DNA from: Ottelia alismoides | Lineage: Eukaryota; Streptophyta; Magnoliopsida; Alismatales; Hydrocharitaceae | NCBI GenBank assembly: GCA_037367405.1 | Contig: JAZKJV010000602.1 | Coordinates: 186,001 to 250,000 of the forward strand | Reading direction: 5' to 3' | Length of the DNA: 64,000 nt | Notes under the pieces: model-generated | What the model saw: the letters and a program-made list of their open reading frames with translations, nothing else | Told to the model about the DNA's origin: nothing | Database searches by the model: none | Shown: piece by piece, positions 23,256-31,958 of the stretch | How the letters are laid out: the number at the start of each line of letters is the position of its first letter | How positions within the stretch are numbered: position 1 is the first letter of the stretch | Made by a program: the position numbers and the translations under genes

Positions 23256-24735
23256 CCCACTGATCCTGACTTCGGACCTACTTATGCAGAGTGTGTTGAC
23301 ACTGGACAAGATTTGACAACCACTTATGTCCTTTATGAGGGATTCCTATTTAAGGCTCGCTGACTGTGCATTCCCGTCACTTCCCTTCGAGAGAATCTCA
23401 TTTTAGAACTGCATAACAACGGGTTAATTGGACACTTTGGAAGGGATAAAACCGTGACTCTCCTCCAAGAGCGATTTTATTGGCCGCAATTACGGAAAGA
23501 TGTTACAAAATTTGTACAAATGCCAAATATGCCAGAGATTCAAAGGCCATGAGCAGAACTGCCAATCCCTCTACGACCGTGGGAAGACGTCACCATGGAT
23601 TTTGTATTGGGCCCCTCACAGTACGGAAAGTTGACTCTATCTTTGTGGTTGTTGACATATTTTCTAAAATGGCACATTTCATTGCTTGTAAAAAAACTTC
23701 AGATGCATCTCATATCGCTGGTTTGTTTTTTTGTGATGTTCGATTGCATGGTGTTCCTCATTCTTTTACATCGGATCGTGATACCGGATTTTTGAGTCAT
23801 TTTTGGCGCACGCTTTGGTCTCGTCTCGGTACTTGTTTGCAATACAACACTGCTCCACAAACAGATGGATAAATCGAAGTGGTTAATAGATCTCTAGGGA
23901 ATTTATTGCGATGTCTTGCAGGGGACTCTCCGTACAAATGGGATCTAATTCTTCCCCAGGCTGAATTCGTATATAACAGTTCCACTAATAGATCCACTGG
24001 AAAATCACCATTTGAGAATGTGTATGGTTTCCAGTTCTCCAATTTCTAGACCTTACACCTATAATCATGCATGGGAGGACTAGTGCAGCAGGCTAGCAAC
24101 TGAGGACCTGGTCGAACACCTAACCCATATCCACACCGAAATCCAAGCCAAACTTCAAGCCATGACCCAGAAATACCAAGCCCAAGCCAACCTACATCGC
24201 AGAGAGAGCGAGTTCATAGTTGGAGATTTAGTGACAGTCTACCTAAAAAAGAGAGGTTTCCTTTGAGTGTCCACCAAAAAATGAGTGTTCGAAAGATTGG
24301 TCCATTCCGAATCCTCAAGAGAATTGGGCAGAATGCCTACCTGATTGATCTACCACCGGATGCCCAGTTGTCGCCATTTTTTAATGTCTCAGATCTCTTC
24401 TTATATCATGGAGAGGAGCAGATAGATGCAACCACACCAGTAGGTTCGCGGATGATACGCACCAACCACCCGCCGCGACTGATGCCAATCAGATAGAAGA
24501 TATTGCTGATGTGCGAGATATGACGACTAGACGTGGCCTCTTCCGACGTTATCTAGTCAAGTGGAAGGGACGGCCTCTGACAGATTGCACATGGATTGAC
24601 AAGGATGAGTTTCGACAGCTCCGTCCTGATATACTTCAGAATTATTGCGATGCCATCTCGACGGAGCGAGATTCTTCTCAGCAGGGGGAGCTGATGCAAC
24701 ATGATGCTACAGGATTTTTTTGGTTAAGAAGTTGA
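23256..24735 (+). pseudogene. Gypsy integrase and chromodomain, broken
   Basis: After the L1, the gypsy pol resumes with DPDFGPTYAECV and the integrase zinc-binding region ([21 protein letters not shown]). The core has [29 protein letters not shown] (split by a frameshift near 23620) and [19 protein letters not shown]; the conserved catalytic aspartates are visible. The C-terminus has VRKIGPFRILKRIGQNAYLI. A separate frame (24511-24735) gives RRYLVKWKGRPLTDCTW, the chromodomain of chromoviruses. Stops at about 23870, 24049 and 24496. Confidence 0.88.
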
Positions 24736-25129
24736 GTATGGATTTCTTTTTTTATTATGTAAAAGCTCATTATATAAGGCTTTTATATCTGAGGGATGTG
24801 ATTAAAAATACTAGAAACAAATCAAAACTCAAATGCTAACTTATCCTAATTTGGACTCTAACTAACTAATCGATTTGAAATAAATTCAAATCTTCAGTTT
24901 ATCCTGATTGACTCTAAATTTCAATTTGAAATAAATTCAAATCTTCAATTTATCCTAATTGACTCTAAATTGAAATTTGAAATTCTAATGGAATAACCGA
25001 CTACTAATTTGAGATCACATGCGATATCTTTTATTAAAATAATTGCAATGACTCGATTAATAATTAGACTCTACTTAACGACGAAAAATAAATAAATAAA
25101 GCCCTATTTATCTGATTCACGCTGCATCA
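24692..25129 (+). repeat. 3' LTR of the gypsy chromovirus
   Basis: 438 bp starting TGATGCAACATGATGC after polypurine tract GCAGGGGGAGC (24681-24691) and ending GCTGCATCA, so its ends form a TGATGCA/TGCATCA inverted repeat. It has a TATATAAGG box near 24772. The first 100 bp match the left LTR at 13136; the remainder has no counterpart there. Confidence 0.8.
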
Positions 25130-25219
25130 GTTCTCCTCCGCTTGAAATATTCGTCTCCCGATGAATTTCTTGATCTGCAGGCTTGAAGGTTGATAAATTT
25201 AATTCAATGTTCTCGACCA

Positions 25220-25448
25220 TCCCATGGAAGAACTGGTGTGGAGCAAACGTCAGAATCCATGCATGCGTAGTGCGAAGGCTGGAGCCGGTAACTTTATGAC
25301 GGAATATATAAACACATCGTCAATGAACACAACCACAGACTTGTCCAAGTACGGATGGAAGATCTTGTTTATCATGTCCATGAATGCTGCAAGGGAATTT
25401 GTGAGTCTAAACGGCATCACAACAAACCCGTAGTGCCCATATCGAGTC
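25220..25448 (-). pseudogene. Tekay-like gypsy RT, catalytic part
   Basis: The minus-strand translation reads [20 protein letters not shown], then [19 protein letters not shown] and [12 protein letters not shown]. The FIDD catalytic box matches Del/Tekay elements. It continues the RT half at 28090-28427 once the L1 is removed. Sequence after IYS diverges and the frame is lost. Confidence 0.85.
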
Positions 25449-25608
25449 TTTTTTTTTGAAGCCAAGAAAAAGGGGGATACACTCAGTGGTGTTCACCCCA
25501 ATATATTAGAGAAAAAGAGGGTCGAAAGTACAAAAAGCGAGAAGGCCAAAAAAAGAGGCAAGAGAGCCTCCAGACTGGGTTAAAAAGCACACACAAAGAA
25601 AATTAACT

Positions 25609-27435
25609 TCAACTCCAATCGTCTACCAGTCCTTCAACGCGAATGATCACGTTCTTCTTGTTAAAGCGTTGCGTCGAGAAAATGGCCTCGTTCCGACCAA
25701 GCCAAATCGACCATAATCTTGCCACCGGAGTCAAGAGTCGCCTTTTATCCGTATGTCTGTTCAAGAATAGCGAATCACAGAAGGTCACCACATCACTAGC
25801 TTGCACCCAAGCCACAATCAGGTCCTCCCACAACCCACGAACCACAGGGCACTCAAAGAAAACATGATCAAGGGATTCCACATTCGAATCACAAAGCACA
25901 CAGATATCAGAAACAGAATGCAACATTCTGGAGCAGCAGTCTCTCGTCAAAAGCCTCTTTCTGCGGACCAACCATAAGAAAATAACAATGCACAAAGGTA
26001 AACCAATCCTCCAGAAAAAGCTGCAGTCCCTCACCAAGGAGTCAGAACGAGCAGGCGGAGCCACAGCTAACACATCATAGGCCTTGCGCGTCGAGAAGCC
26101 ACCATCCCTCCAGATCCAATGATCCCTTCCCTCGGAAGGTGTATCCGCACCATCAAGGATGTCCAGCAGGGCAAGAAAGTCAGCCATCCTCTGATCCGAG
26201 AAATTCGCCCCTAAACAAGGGTACCAACAATCACTCTCCCAGCAAGAAGCAACCGAAGCAGCCTTGTCCTCCGCCAACGCAAATAGACGCGGGAAACAGA
26301 CAGAAAAAGGATCTCCCCCCAACCAGTTGTCCTTCCAGAATAAGAACGCATGGCCGTTTCCCAGCACAGGTTTAAACCTCGCCCGATTTCTCAAGAAGAC
26401 CTCCTGCACACCACGCCAGAAAGGAGAGCGAGCACTCACCACCCCCAACCTATCCTCCCCTGCCCACTCCGCCCCATGGAGCTCCCTCAGAACATTAATA
26501 AAGAAGTTTTCACTCGCCTCCACCTTCGAAAGAAGTGCCGCGCGCCAACCCGCCAGCCTCGCCTCCACCTTCTCAACGACCACACTCCAATCCCTAAGTC
26601 TGGGCCTCCCAACCACCAACGGGAGACCAAGGTAGTCAATCGGCAACTCGCCTGGAGTAGAGCCCAGAATCCTCCCACAATCAAGCGCCAAATCCACCGT
26701 CAAGACAAAAGGAATAACCTTTGACTTGGCTCCATTAATGAGCAACCCCAAAATCTCGTTAAAGAGTTCAAGCGTCATCGACATGCCAGCGACCTCATCA
26801 GCACCTCCTTCAATGAAGCACAAGGTGTCATCAGCAAATTGTATCAGCGGCACAGACACGCCACCCTTGGAGAAGCCCTTCGAAAGTCCAGCAGCAACAA
26901 CCCGATCAACCATACGAGCCAAGACATCCGAAGCTATAACAAAGAGGAGGGGGGCCAGCGGGCAACCCTGTCGCAGCCCCCTTCTCGGTTGGACTAACCC
27001 CCCCTCCAATCCGCCATTAACCAAAATAGAGAAGGACACTGTAGTCACGCAGCGTCGCATCCAAGAAATCCATATCTCCGGAAACCCCCGCCTTCGGAGG
27101 ACCGACCATAAGAAGCTCCAATCAATGCTATCATAGGCTTTGGCAAAATCAATTTTCCAAAGCACCCCCTGCCTCCCCGAAGAGCTCCAATCAGCCACCA
27201 ATTCCGAAGCGACCGCAATACAATCAGAAATCTGTCTCCCCCGAATAAAAGCAGCCTGAATGGGAGAAACAATCGAGTCAAGAACCCGAGCAAGCCTCCG
27301 AGCCAGCACCTTGGCCACAATTAAGTAGATAGTGTTCGATATCGATATGGGGTGGAAGTCCCCAATATCCTCCGCTGCATTCATCTTGGGGATCAGAAGA
27401 AAAAAGGGCCCTGTTAAGCCGATCGAAGCCCGCAT
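25609..27435 (-). CDS. L1 ORF2 reverse transcriptase, 608-residue open frame with internal deletion
   Basis: The longest open frame in the window. Residues 26-60 (DFHPISISNTIYLIVAKVLA) lead into RT, KIDFAKAYDSIDW at 94-106, GLRQGCPLAPL at 153-163, and catalytic QFADDTLCF at 199-207. At residue 304 (near 26523) ALLSK joins directly to VEASENFFINV; more than 100 residues usual in plant L1s (starting GGRLVLIKAV in the sister copy) are missing, yet the frame is kept. The C-terminus has VLCDSNVESLDHVFFEC, the zinc-ribbon-like motif, and ends near RVEGLVDDWS. The start shown is only the first methionine after a frameshift; earlier RT sequence lies in other frames at 27278-27838. Confidence 0.75.
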   Translation of the reverse strand: MRASIGLTGPFFLLIPKMNAAEDIGDFHPISISNTIYLIVAKVLARRLARVLDSIVSPIQAAFIRGRQISDCIAVASELVADWSSSGRQGVLWKIDFAKAYDSIDWSFLWSVLRRRGFPEIWISWMRRCVTTVSFSILVNGGLEGGLVQPRRGLRQGCPLAPLLFVIASDVLARMVDRVVAAGLSKGFSKGGVSVPLIQFADDTLCFIEGGADEVAGMSMTLELFNEILGLLINGAKSKVIPFVLTVDLALDCGRILGSTPGELPIDYLGLPLVVGRPRLRDWSVVVEKVEARLAGWRAALLSKVEASENFFINVLRELHGAEWAGEDRLGVVSARSPFWRGVQEVFLRNRARFKPVLGNGHAFLFWKDNWLGGDPFSVCFPRLFALAEDKAASVASCWESDCWYPCLGANFSDQRMADFLALLDILDGADTPSEGRDHWIWRDGGFSTRKAYDVLAVAPPARSDSLVRDCSFFWRIGLPLCIVIFLWLVRRKRLLTRDCCSRMLHSVSDICVLCDSNVESLDHVFFECPVVRGLWEDLIVAWVQASDVVTFCDSLFLNRHTDKRRLLTPVARLWSIWLGRNEAIFSTQRFNKKNVIIRVEGLVDDWS

Positions 27436-28070
27436 TCCCCTCGCAAAACTCCGTCACAACCTCAAGAACTTCCTCACCCACCAACTCCCAGAAATCACAA
27501 AAGAAAGCCACGGAAAAGCCATCTGGCCCCGGGGACTAGTCGTCGTTTAGCTCCCACACAGCCTCCTTAGTCTCCTCCAAAGAAATCGGCCTAATAAGCA
27601 TAGCGCAGTCCTCCTCCGAGACCTGCGACACCCCCAACCCCAACCAACTCCAAGACCTCGGGGAGCGCCTCGTCATGACGCCCCTGAAGTGCTCCACAAT
27701 AGCACGCTCCATCGCGCTGTCCCCCACAAACCTCTCCCCATCAACAGAAATAGAGCGCAGAGAATTGTTACGCCTCCTTCCACTAGCCACACGGTGAAAG
27801 AATGCCGTGTTTGCATCGCCATCTTTGAGCCACTTCATCCTCGATCGCTGACGTCACTTGATAGATCTATTCTTGTCCTCCTCTGCCACCCTCTTTTGCG
27901 CACAAGACCGCTCACAAAGCTCGTCCGCTGTCAGATCCCTTTCATTTTCAACCGAATCGAGCCTCCTAATAACCGCCTCAGCCTCAGATCTGACAACCAC
28001 ACCCTCGTCGCCCGCGACTACCTCTTGAAAAGCGCCAATCTCTTCCGCAACGAGTCGAGCTTCCGACTCA
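27278..28070 (-). pseudogene. L1 ORF2 N-terminal remnant before RT
   Basis: The minus strand at 27536-27838 reads MKWLKDGDANTAFFHRVASGR and SLEETKEAVWELNDD; upstream (to 28070) EIGAFQEVVAGDEG and DELCERSCAQKRVAEED are the linker region. 27278-27511 has FWELVGEEVLEVV and EGNAGFDRLNRALF before a frameshift. Together they continue into the 608-residue frame. Stops near 27840 and 27540 break it. Confidence 0.8.
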
Positions 28071-28084
28071 ATCGAATTCCATCT

Positions 28085-28500
28085 TCGGAATATATGATCC
28101 TTGAATCCTCAGCTGATGGTAGCCAGATCGAAGATCGATCTTCGAAAACATCGAAGATCCCTGTAGTTGATCAAATAAGTCATCGATGCGTAACAGAGGA
28201 TAATGGTTCTTCATTGTTCTCTTGTTCAACTGTTAATAATCAATGCACAGCCTCATATATCCATCCTTCTTCCTGACAAAAAGGACGAGAGCACCCCAAG
28301 GTGAAATGCCCGACCTCACAAAACCCAAGTCAAGTAGCTCCCCCAACTGCACCTTCATCTCTCTCAACTCAGCCAGTGCCATGTGGTAAGGAGCCTTTGA
28401 GATTGCCTGTGTATCTGGTAGCAACATGATCTCAAACTCAATCTCTCTCTCTCTCTCTCAAGTGGCAAACCTGGCAAATCATCAAGAAACACATTAGGGT
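28085..28500 (-). pseudogene. Tekay-like gypsy RT, N-terminal part
   Basis: The minus-strand translation gives [20 protein letters not shown], then [39 protein letters not shown], and in the next segment [20 protein letters not shown]. This is the standard start of Del/Tekay RT. A stop follows LCIDY near 28232. A CT microsatellite at 28442-28459 lies in the linker. The frame ends near IPKMEF where the L1 is inserted. Confidence 0.85.
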
Positions 28501-28527
28501 AGTCTGGCACCATCCTGATGTCATAGG

Positions 28528-29000
28528 CAGTGTTACAATAGTCGGTCGACTATCCCGAATAGTCGGTCCGACTATGCGGTGCGGTGGGGTACCCGACTGA
28601 ACAGAGCTCCAGTCAGGCAATAGTCGGCCTGACCGAATAGTCGGCCGACAATTCAGCCGACTGGCCCGACTATGAGGCCGACTGGAGTTTGACTCTTCAT
28701 ATTTTTATTTTTTTATTTTCAATTTTCAATATTTATGGGTTACATTTTACCACGGTATCGCCACAAATGTCAAATTCTATATGTCTATTGTATTGATTGG
28801 TACTTTTATCTTAGATTCATGTTAAATAATGACCATATGTATATATATATATATAAAATTATAAGAATATATGTAATATAAATATTTTTTATATTAAAAA
28901 ATACAAAACCGAATAATTCCGAATAGTCGCCCGAATACCGATTATTCTCTATTCAGTGACCCCTCCGACTGAATACCGAATTTCGTCTTCTGCAACACTG
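28528..29000. mobile_element. Non-autonomous hAT element (CAGTGTT termini)
   Basis: 473 bp, starting CAGTGTTACAATAGTCGG and ending CTTCTGCAACACTG, imperfect inverted termini. It is flanked by GTCATAGG (28520-28527) and GTCCTAGG (29001-29008), 7 of 8 matching. The left end is packed with AGTCGG/CCGACT motifs. No coding. Inserted in the Tekay-like element between protease and RT. Confidence 0.85.
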
Positions 29001-29008
29001 GTCCTAGG

Positions 29009-29560
29009 TCATCGACTCTCTTTCGGGTGTCTCCCGAACAAATGCTAGAAATATGTCACATCCTTGATCAATGAGTTTCTGAGCTCTCAATGCTGAGATT
29101 CACTCCATTTTAGAGTCTTGTAAGGTACCCTCCAAAGTGAACTCCGGCAAGACCGGAATCCTGAAGACAATCATCTTCCTAAAGCAGTCAATCAAGGCAT
29201 GATGAGCTGACAACCAATCCATGCCTAAAATCATGTCAAACTCATCGAGCTGTAGTAAGAGACAATCTACGATCATCTCGTTACGCCAATCAACACTGAC
29301 AGACTTTTGACTATCAATATAATAATGAACAATTGACCACTTGGCCCATGGATGTGATATAAAGGATTTAGTGCCTTTGCAACTCTATCTACTAAAGCTG
29401 CTAATATCGAAGCAATGAATGAATGAGTAGCTCTAGAATCAAATAAAACATGGAAAGGTTGTCTTAAAATTGAGACCATATCTTTCACTACAATAGCTGT
29501 TGAAATGGTCGCCATATTAGTCCGAATGACCGCTGTGGTGTGGGTACCGCTTCAGAATAA
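29009..29560 (-). pseudogene. Tekay-like gypsy protease
   Basis: The minus strand has PFHVLFDSRATHSFIAS at about 29400-29455; the family active site is DSGATHSF, so glycine has become arginine. Downstream FDMILGMDWLSAHHALIDCF fits the protease C-terminal region. Stops separate the two pieces. It is not active. Confidence 0.8.
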
Positions 29561-29643
29561 CTCCCAAAACGTCTCTCTCTGATATCCTCGAACTTCTCCG
29601 CTGCATTAGTAGCCTCGGAGATAGAAGTAAGACATAGTCCGTC

Positions 29644-30030
29644 CAAGGTTGCAAAAGTCGGTAGAACTCGGTCGGTCGGGTCACTGACTAAGGATTAATC
29701 GACAGTCGGACGATTAATAGGATTTAATCGGGCTTTAATTGGTTTTTGATTTTTTAAATATATAATTCATTTTACATATATTATTATATATATAGATTTA
29801 TATGTTTTTTTACTATCATGATGAATCAAAAGAAATAATTGAATTTAAATATAATATTAGGCGTATTAGAATAAGTTTATTTTTAAAAAAGTAAAAAATA
29901 TGGTATCTTCAAGAAAAAATTGGTTAACTAGTGGACCTAGTCGGAATTAGTCGGTACTCGGTCGGCCACCCTACTGACTAGACTAGTCGGACCTACTTGT
30001 CGAGCTAGTTGGGTGACTTTTGCGACATTG
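29644..30030. mobile_element. Non-autonomous hAT element (CAAGGTTGCAAAAGTC termini)
   Basis: 387 bp. The left terminus CAAGGTTGCAAAAGTC matches the reverse complement of the right end CAATGTCGCAAAAGTC at 14 of 16 bases. Flanks AGTCCGTC (29636-29643) and AGTTCGTC (30031-30038) agree at 7 of 8. TAGTCGG-type motifs are enriched near both ends; the centre is AT-rich. The truncated element at 45458-45801 is related. Inserted in gag of the Tekay-like gypsy. Confidence 0.85.
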
Positions 30031-30039
30031 AGTTCGTCC

Positions 30040-30960
30040 ATCTTCTTCTGCATCTCTTCCCTCTTACCTCTGATGAACTTCTCCATATTCTCCTCTGGAA
30101 ATGTAGCCGCTGCTGATGTGTGGCGAAATAGCTCGGTGTAACGAACAAAGTACTACTCGGCTATCATTCGCCCATGTCCGAGCTCTGTAAAGAATCGGCA
30201 TTGGGACTCCTTCCACTTCCTAGAGAAGAGGTGGGATCTGAAGCTCATTCCGAAATCATCCTATGTGGGCTCGCGCCCCATCTCAGAAACTACCGCCTCT
30301 CACCGTATTTTGGCGAAATCACTCAAATAATACTCACAAAAGGTAACTACCCTTCTCGTGATGCGTGAATCATCCGAAGTACTTTCACCACTCTTTTCAG
30401 CCACTGCTCTGCCTCATATGGTATCCCCGTGCCCCCGAACTCGAACACATTGGCTCGTTGATATGAAATGAAAACCGACTGATGCCTGTGTATGGTGGAG
30501 TGATCGAGCGCAATCTCATCTGCAAAACGTCCAAAGTCCTGCTTCCTATCATGATCTCTATCCTCTGCTTCATGTGCTGGTATCTCCTCATGTAGATGAT
30601 TAAACTGAGGTTGCTAAACCTCCACGGACTGAGGCTGCTCCTGTAGTGTTCCATCCTGAGATGGATGGTAGGTGAAGTTAGTTAGCTCCTCGAATCTCAT
30701 CTCTATATTGGTCTGCCTATCTACTATCTCCGACTACTAGGCCTAGATTTGGTCCTGTTGAACTAGTGCCACTTCTGGCAAGTGCCCCTCCTAAAGTTGT
30801 CACTAGAGATGAGCGAGCACTATCATAGAATGTCGATCATGATGGATGAAATCGCCGGGCTGATCTCTGCTGCTGCTGAAGGTCTGTAAGAGCTATTAAT
30901 ATACGCTACAAGCGACCTGCCATCCCTGGCAAGCTCTAGACGTCACGATTATGCACAAGA
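30040..30960 (-). pseudogene. Tekay-like gypsy gag
   Basis: Minus-strand frames include GGTGIPYEAEQWLKRVVKVL and RMIHASREG, the retrotransposon gag core (family: AEQWLxxxEKIL). The upstream part (30660-30960) carries QPQFNHLHEE-like acidic spacer sequence. Stops and frame changes occur throughout. No zinc knuckle was found before the hAT insertion. Confidence 0.7.
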
Positions 30961-31201
30961 ACTAACATCATTAGTTTCAATAATTGATGTTTGCAAATAC
31001 CACTACTTGTGCTTTTCTCTTCCTGGGATACAATATGGAGATTAATTGTAAAAGGTGTCCCCGTGGTTATTGAATTTGAATGTCATTCATTTATTCCCAG
31101 ACTCGCGAGAAGTCGGAGGATTGTCGCTATCTGAGAACTTAATGCGATCTGAATTATATTACTGTGAATGTGTGTAGTGGGGTACCTCTGCTCTTATACC
31201 A

Positions 31202-31600
31202 TTTTATTGCGATTCCCCTAGGATCCGGGTTATCCGTTTACATAACATTCACGATATTAAATTCATTATATATCGCATTGATTTACGAAATTGGGGGAAA
31301 CTTTTTCGTTATTGGATGACATTCACAATATTTTAATCAACCACATAATAACACGTGTCACCAGAGACATTTGCATTAATTTTTATACAGTGTTACATGT
31401 ATCAACAAGAAACTATCATTCTGTATATGTATCCCAAAAATACAACAGAAGAGAAGGTAAGCACAAGAGAGTTACAATTTTTCTATACGATGGGTATAAT
31501 GTATAACATCAAAAGAAAACGTCTGAACCTCAGAAGCTAAGAGTTCAACTGTCAGACTACTGTATCACAAGTGCCTTCCCTGCCATCCATGTTAGGAACA
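31202..31600 (-). repeat. LTR of the minus-strand Tekay-like gypsy (right boundary uncertain)
   Basis: Sequence immediately outside the PBS at 31201 should be the end of the 5' LTR. It is AT-rich and non-coding. The outer end could not be fixed because the matching LTR is missing from the window. Confidence 0.45.
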
Positions 31601-31723
31601 AACGAATGTCAACAAAGCTGAGTACATCCAAATTCATTAAAATAACAGATATATAAGTGGCTACAAAAGAAAGCAAGTTATTATTGATGACATTGAAATT
31701 AATTAAGCTACTTGCATTGAAAG

Positions 31724-31950
31724 CATGGCCTCAAATTTCGGCGAAATTCGACTGAATTTCGGTCGAATTTCGATTTCAATGGGTGACCGAAATCAGACCG
31801 AAATGGCCGATGTCGACTGAAATTTGGGGGCTTAGTTAAAAAACAGACCGAAATGATCGAAATTTCTGTCGAAGTTCGACCAAAATTCGATCAAAATTTC
31901 GTTTCGGTCGGTCTCTGAAACGAAACCGAAATCCGGCATTTAAGGCCTTG
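31724..31950. mobile_element. hAT-like MITE, GAAATTTCGG family, copy 3
   Basis: 227 bp, beginning CATGGCCTCAAATTTC and ending GGCATTTAAGGCCTTG. Flanking octamers ATTGAAAG (31716-31723) and ATGGAAAG (31951-31958) match at 7 of 8. GAAATTTC palindromes fill the body as in copies 1 and 2. Confidence 0.9.
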
Positions 31951-31958
31951 ATGGAAAG

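Larger units (their letters stand above)
13136..25129 (+). mobile_element. Ty3/gypsy chromovirus carrying nested elements
   Basis: Plus-strand LTR retrotransposon. The left LTR starts TGATGCAGCATGATGC at 13136 and the right LTR starts TGATGCAACATGATGC at 24692, preceded by a polypurine tract (GCAGGGGGAGC). A PBS-like TTTGATATCAGAG follows a GGTTGCATCA LTR end at 15240. Coding order is gag, protease, RT, RNase H, integrase, chromodomain. The left LTR region is swollen to 2.1 kb by a MULE MITE, a hAT element and a GC-rich leader; an L1 is inserted between RNase H and integrase. No matching 5-bp duplication flanks the LTRs (AATCC versus GTTCT). Stops and catalytic changes make it dead. Confidence 0.85.
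25449..28070 (-). mobile_element. 5'-truncated L1 LINE inserted in Tekay-like RT
   Basis: Begins with poly-T (25449-25457; poly-A on the minus strand) and runs to about 28070, where the RT sequence of the host gypsy resumes. Flanking ATCGAGTC (25441-25448) and ATCGAATTC (28071-28079) are probably an eroded duplication. The endonuclease is missing. The content is GC-rich ORF2 sequence related to, but distinct from, the L1 at 18787-23243. Confidence 0.9.
25130..31201 (-). mobile_element. Ty3/gypsy (Tekay/Del-like) element, minus strand, split by insertions
   Basis: Coding runs from right to left: PBS (31201-31184, TGGTATAAGAGCAGAGG), gag (about 30040-30960), protease (29009-29560), RT start (28090-28500), then RT core (25220-25450). 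The RT is split by an L1 (25449-28070); two hAT elements sit at 28528-29000 and 29644-30030. Integrase and the other LTR are missing; the element ends abruptly against the gypsy LTR at 25130. Frameshifts are frequent. Confidence 0.85.

Noticed and set aside
24511..24735. Chromodomain-like protein as a possible host chromatin gene
   Set aside because: It directly follows gypsy integrase and precedes the polypurine tract and LTR, so it is the retroelement's chromodomain.
25130..25140. Target duplication of the gypsy at 13136-25129
   Set aside because: AATCC on the left and GTTCT on the right do not match; the right flank is a truncated second gypsy, so the original flank was probably deleted.
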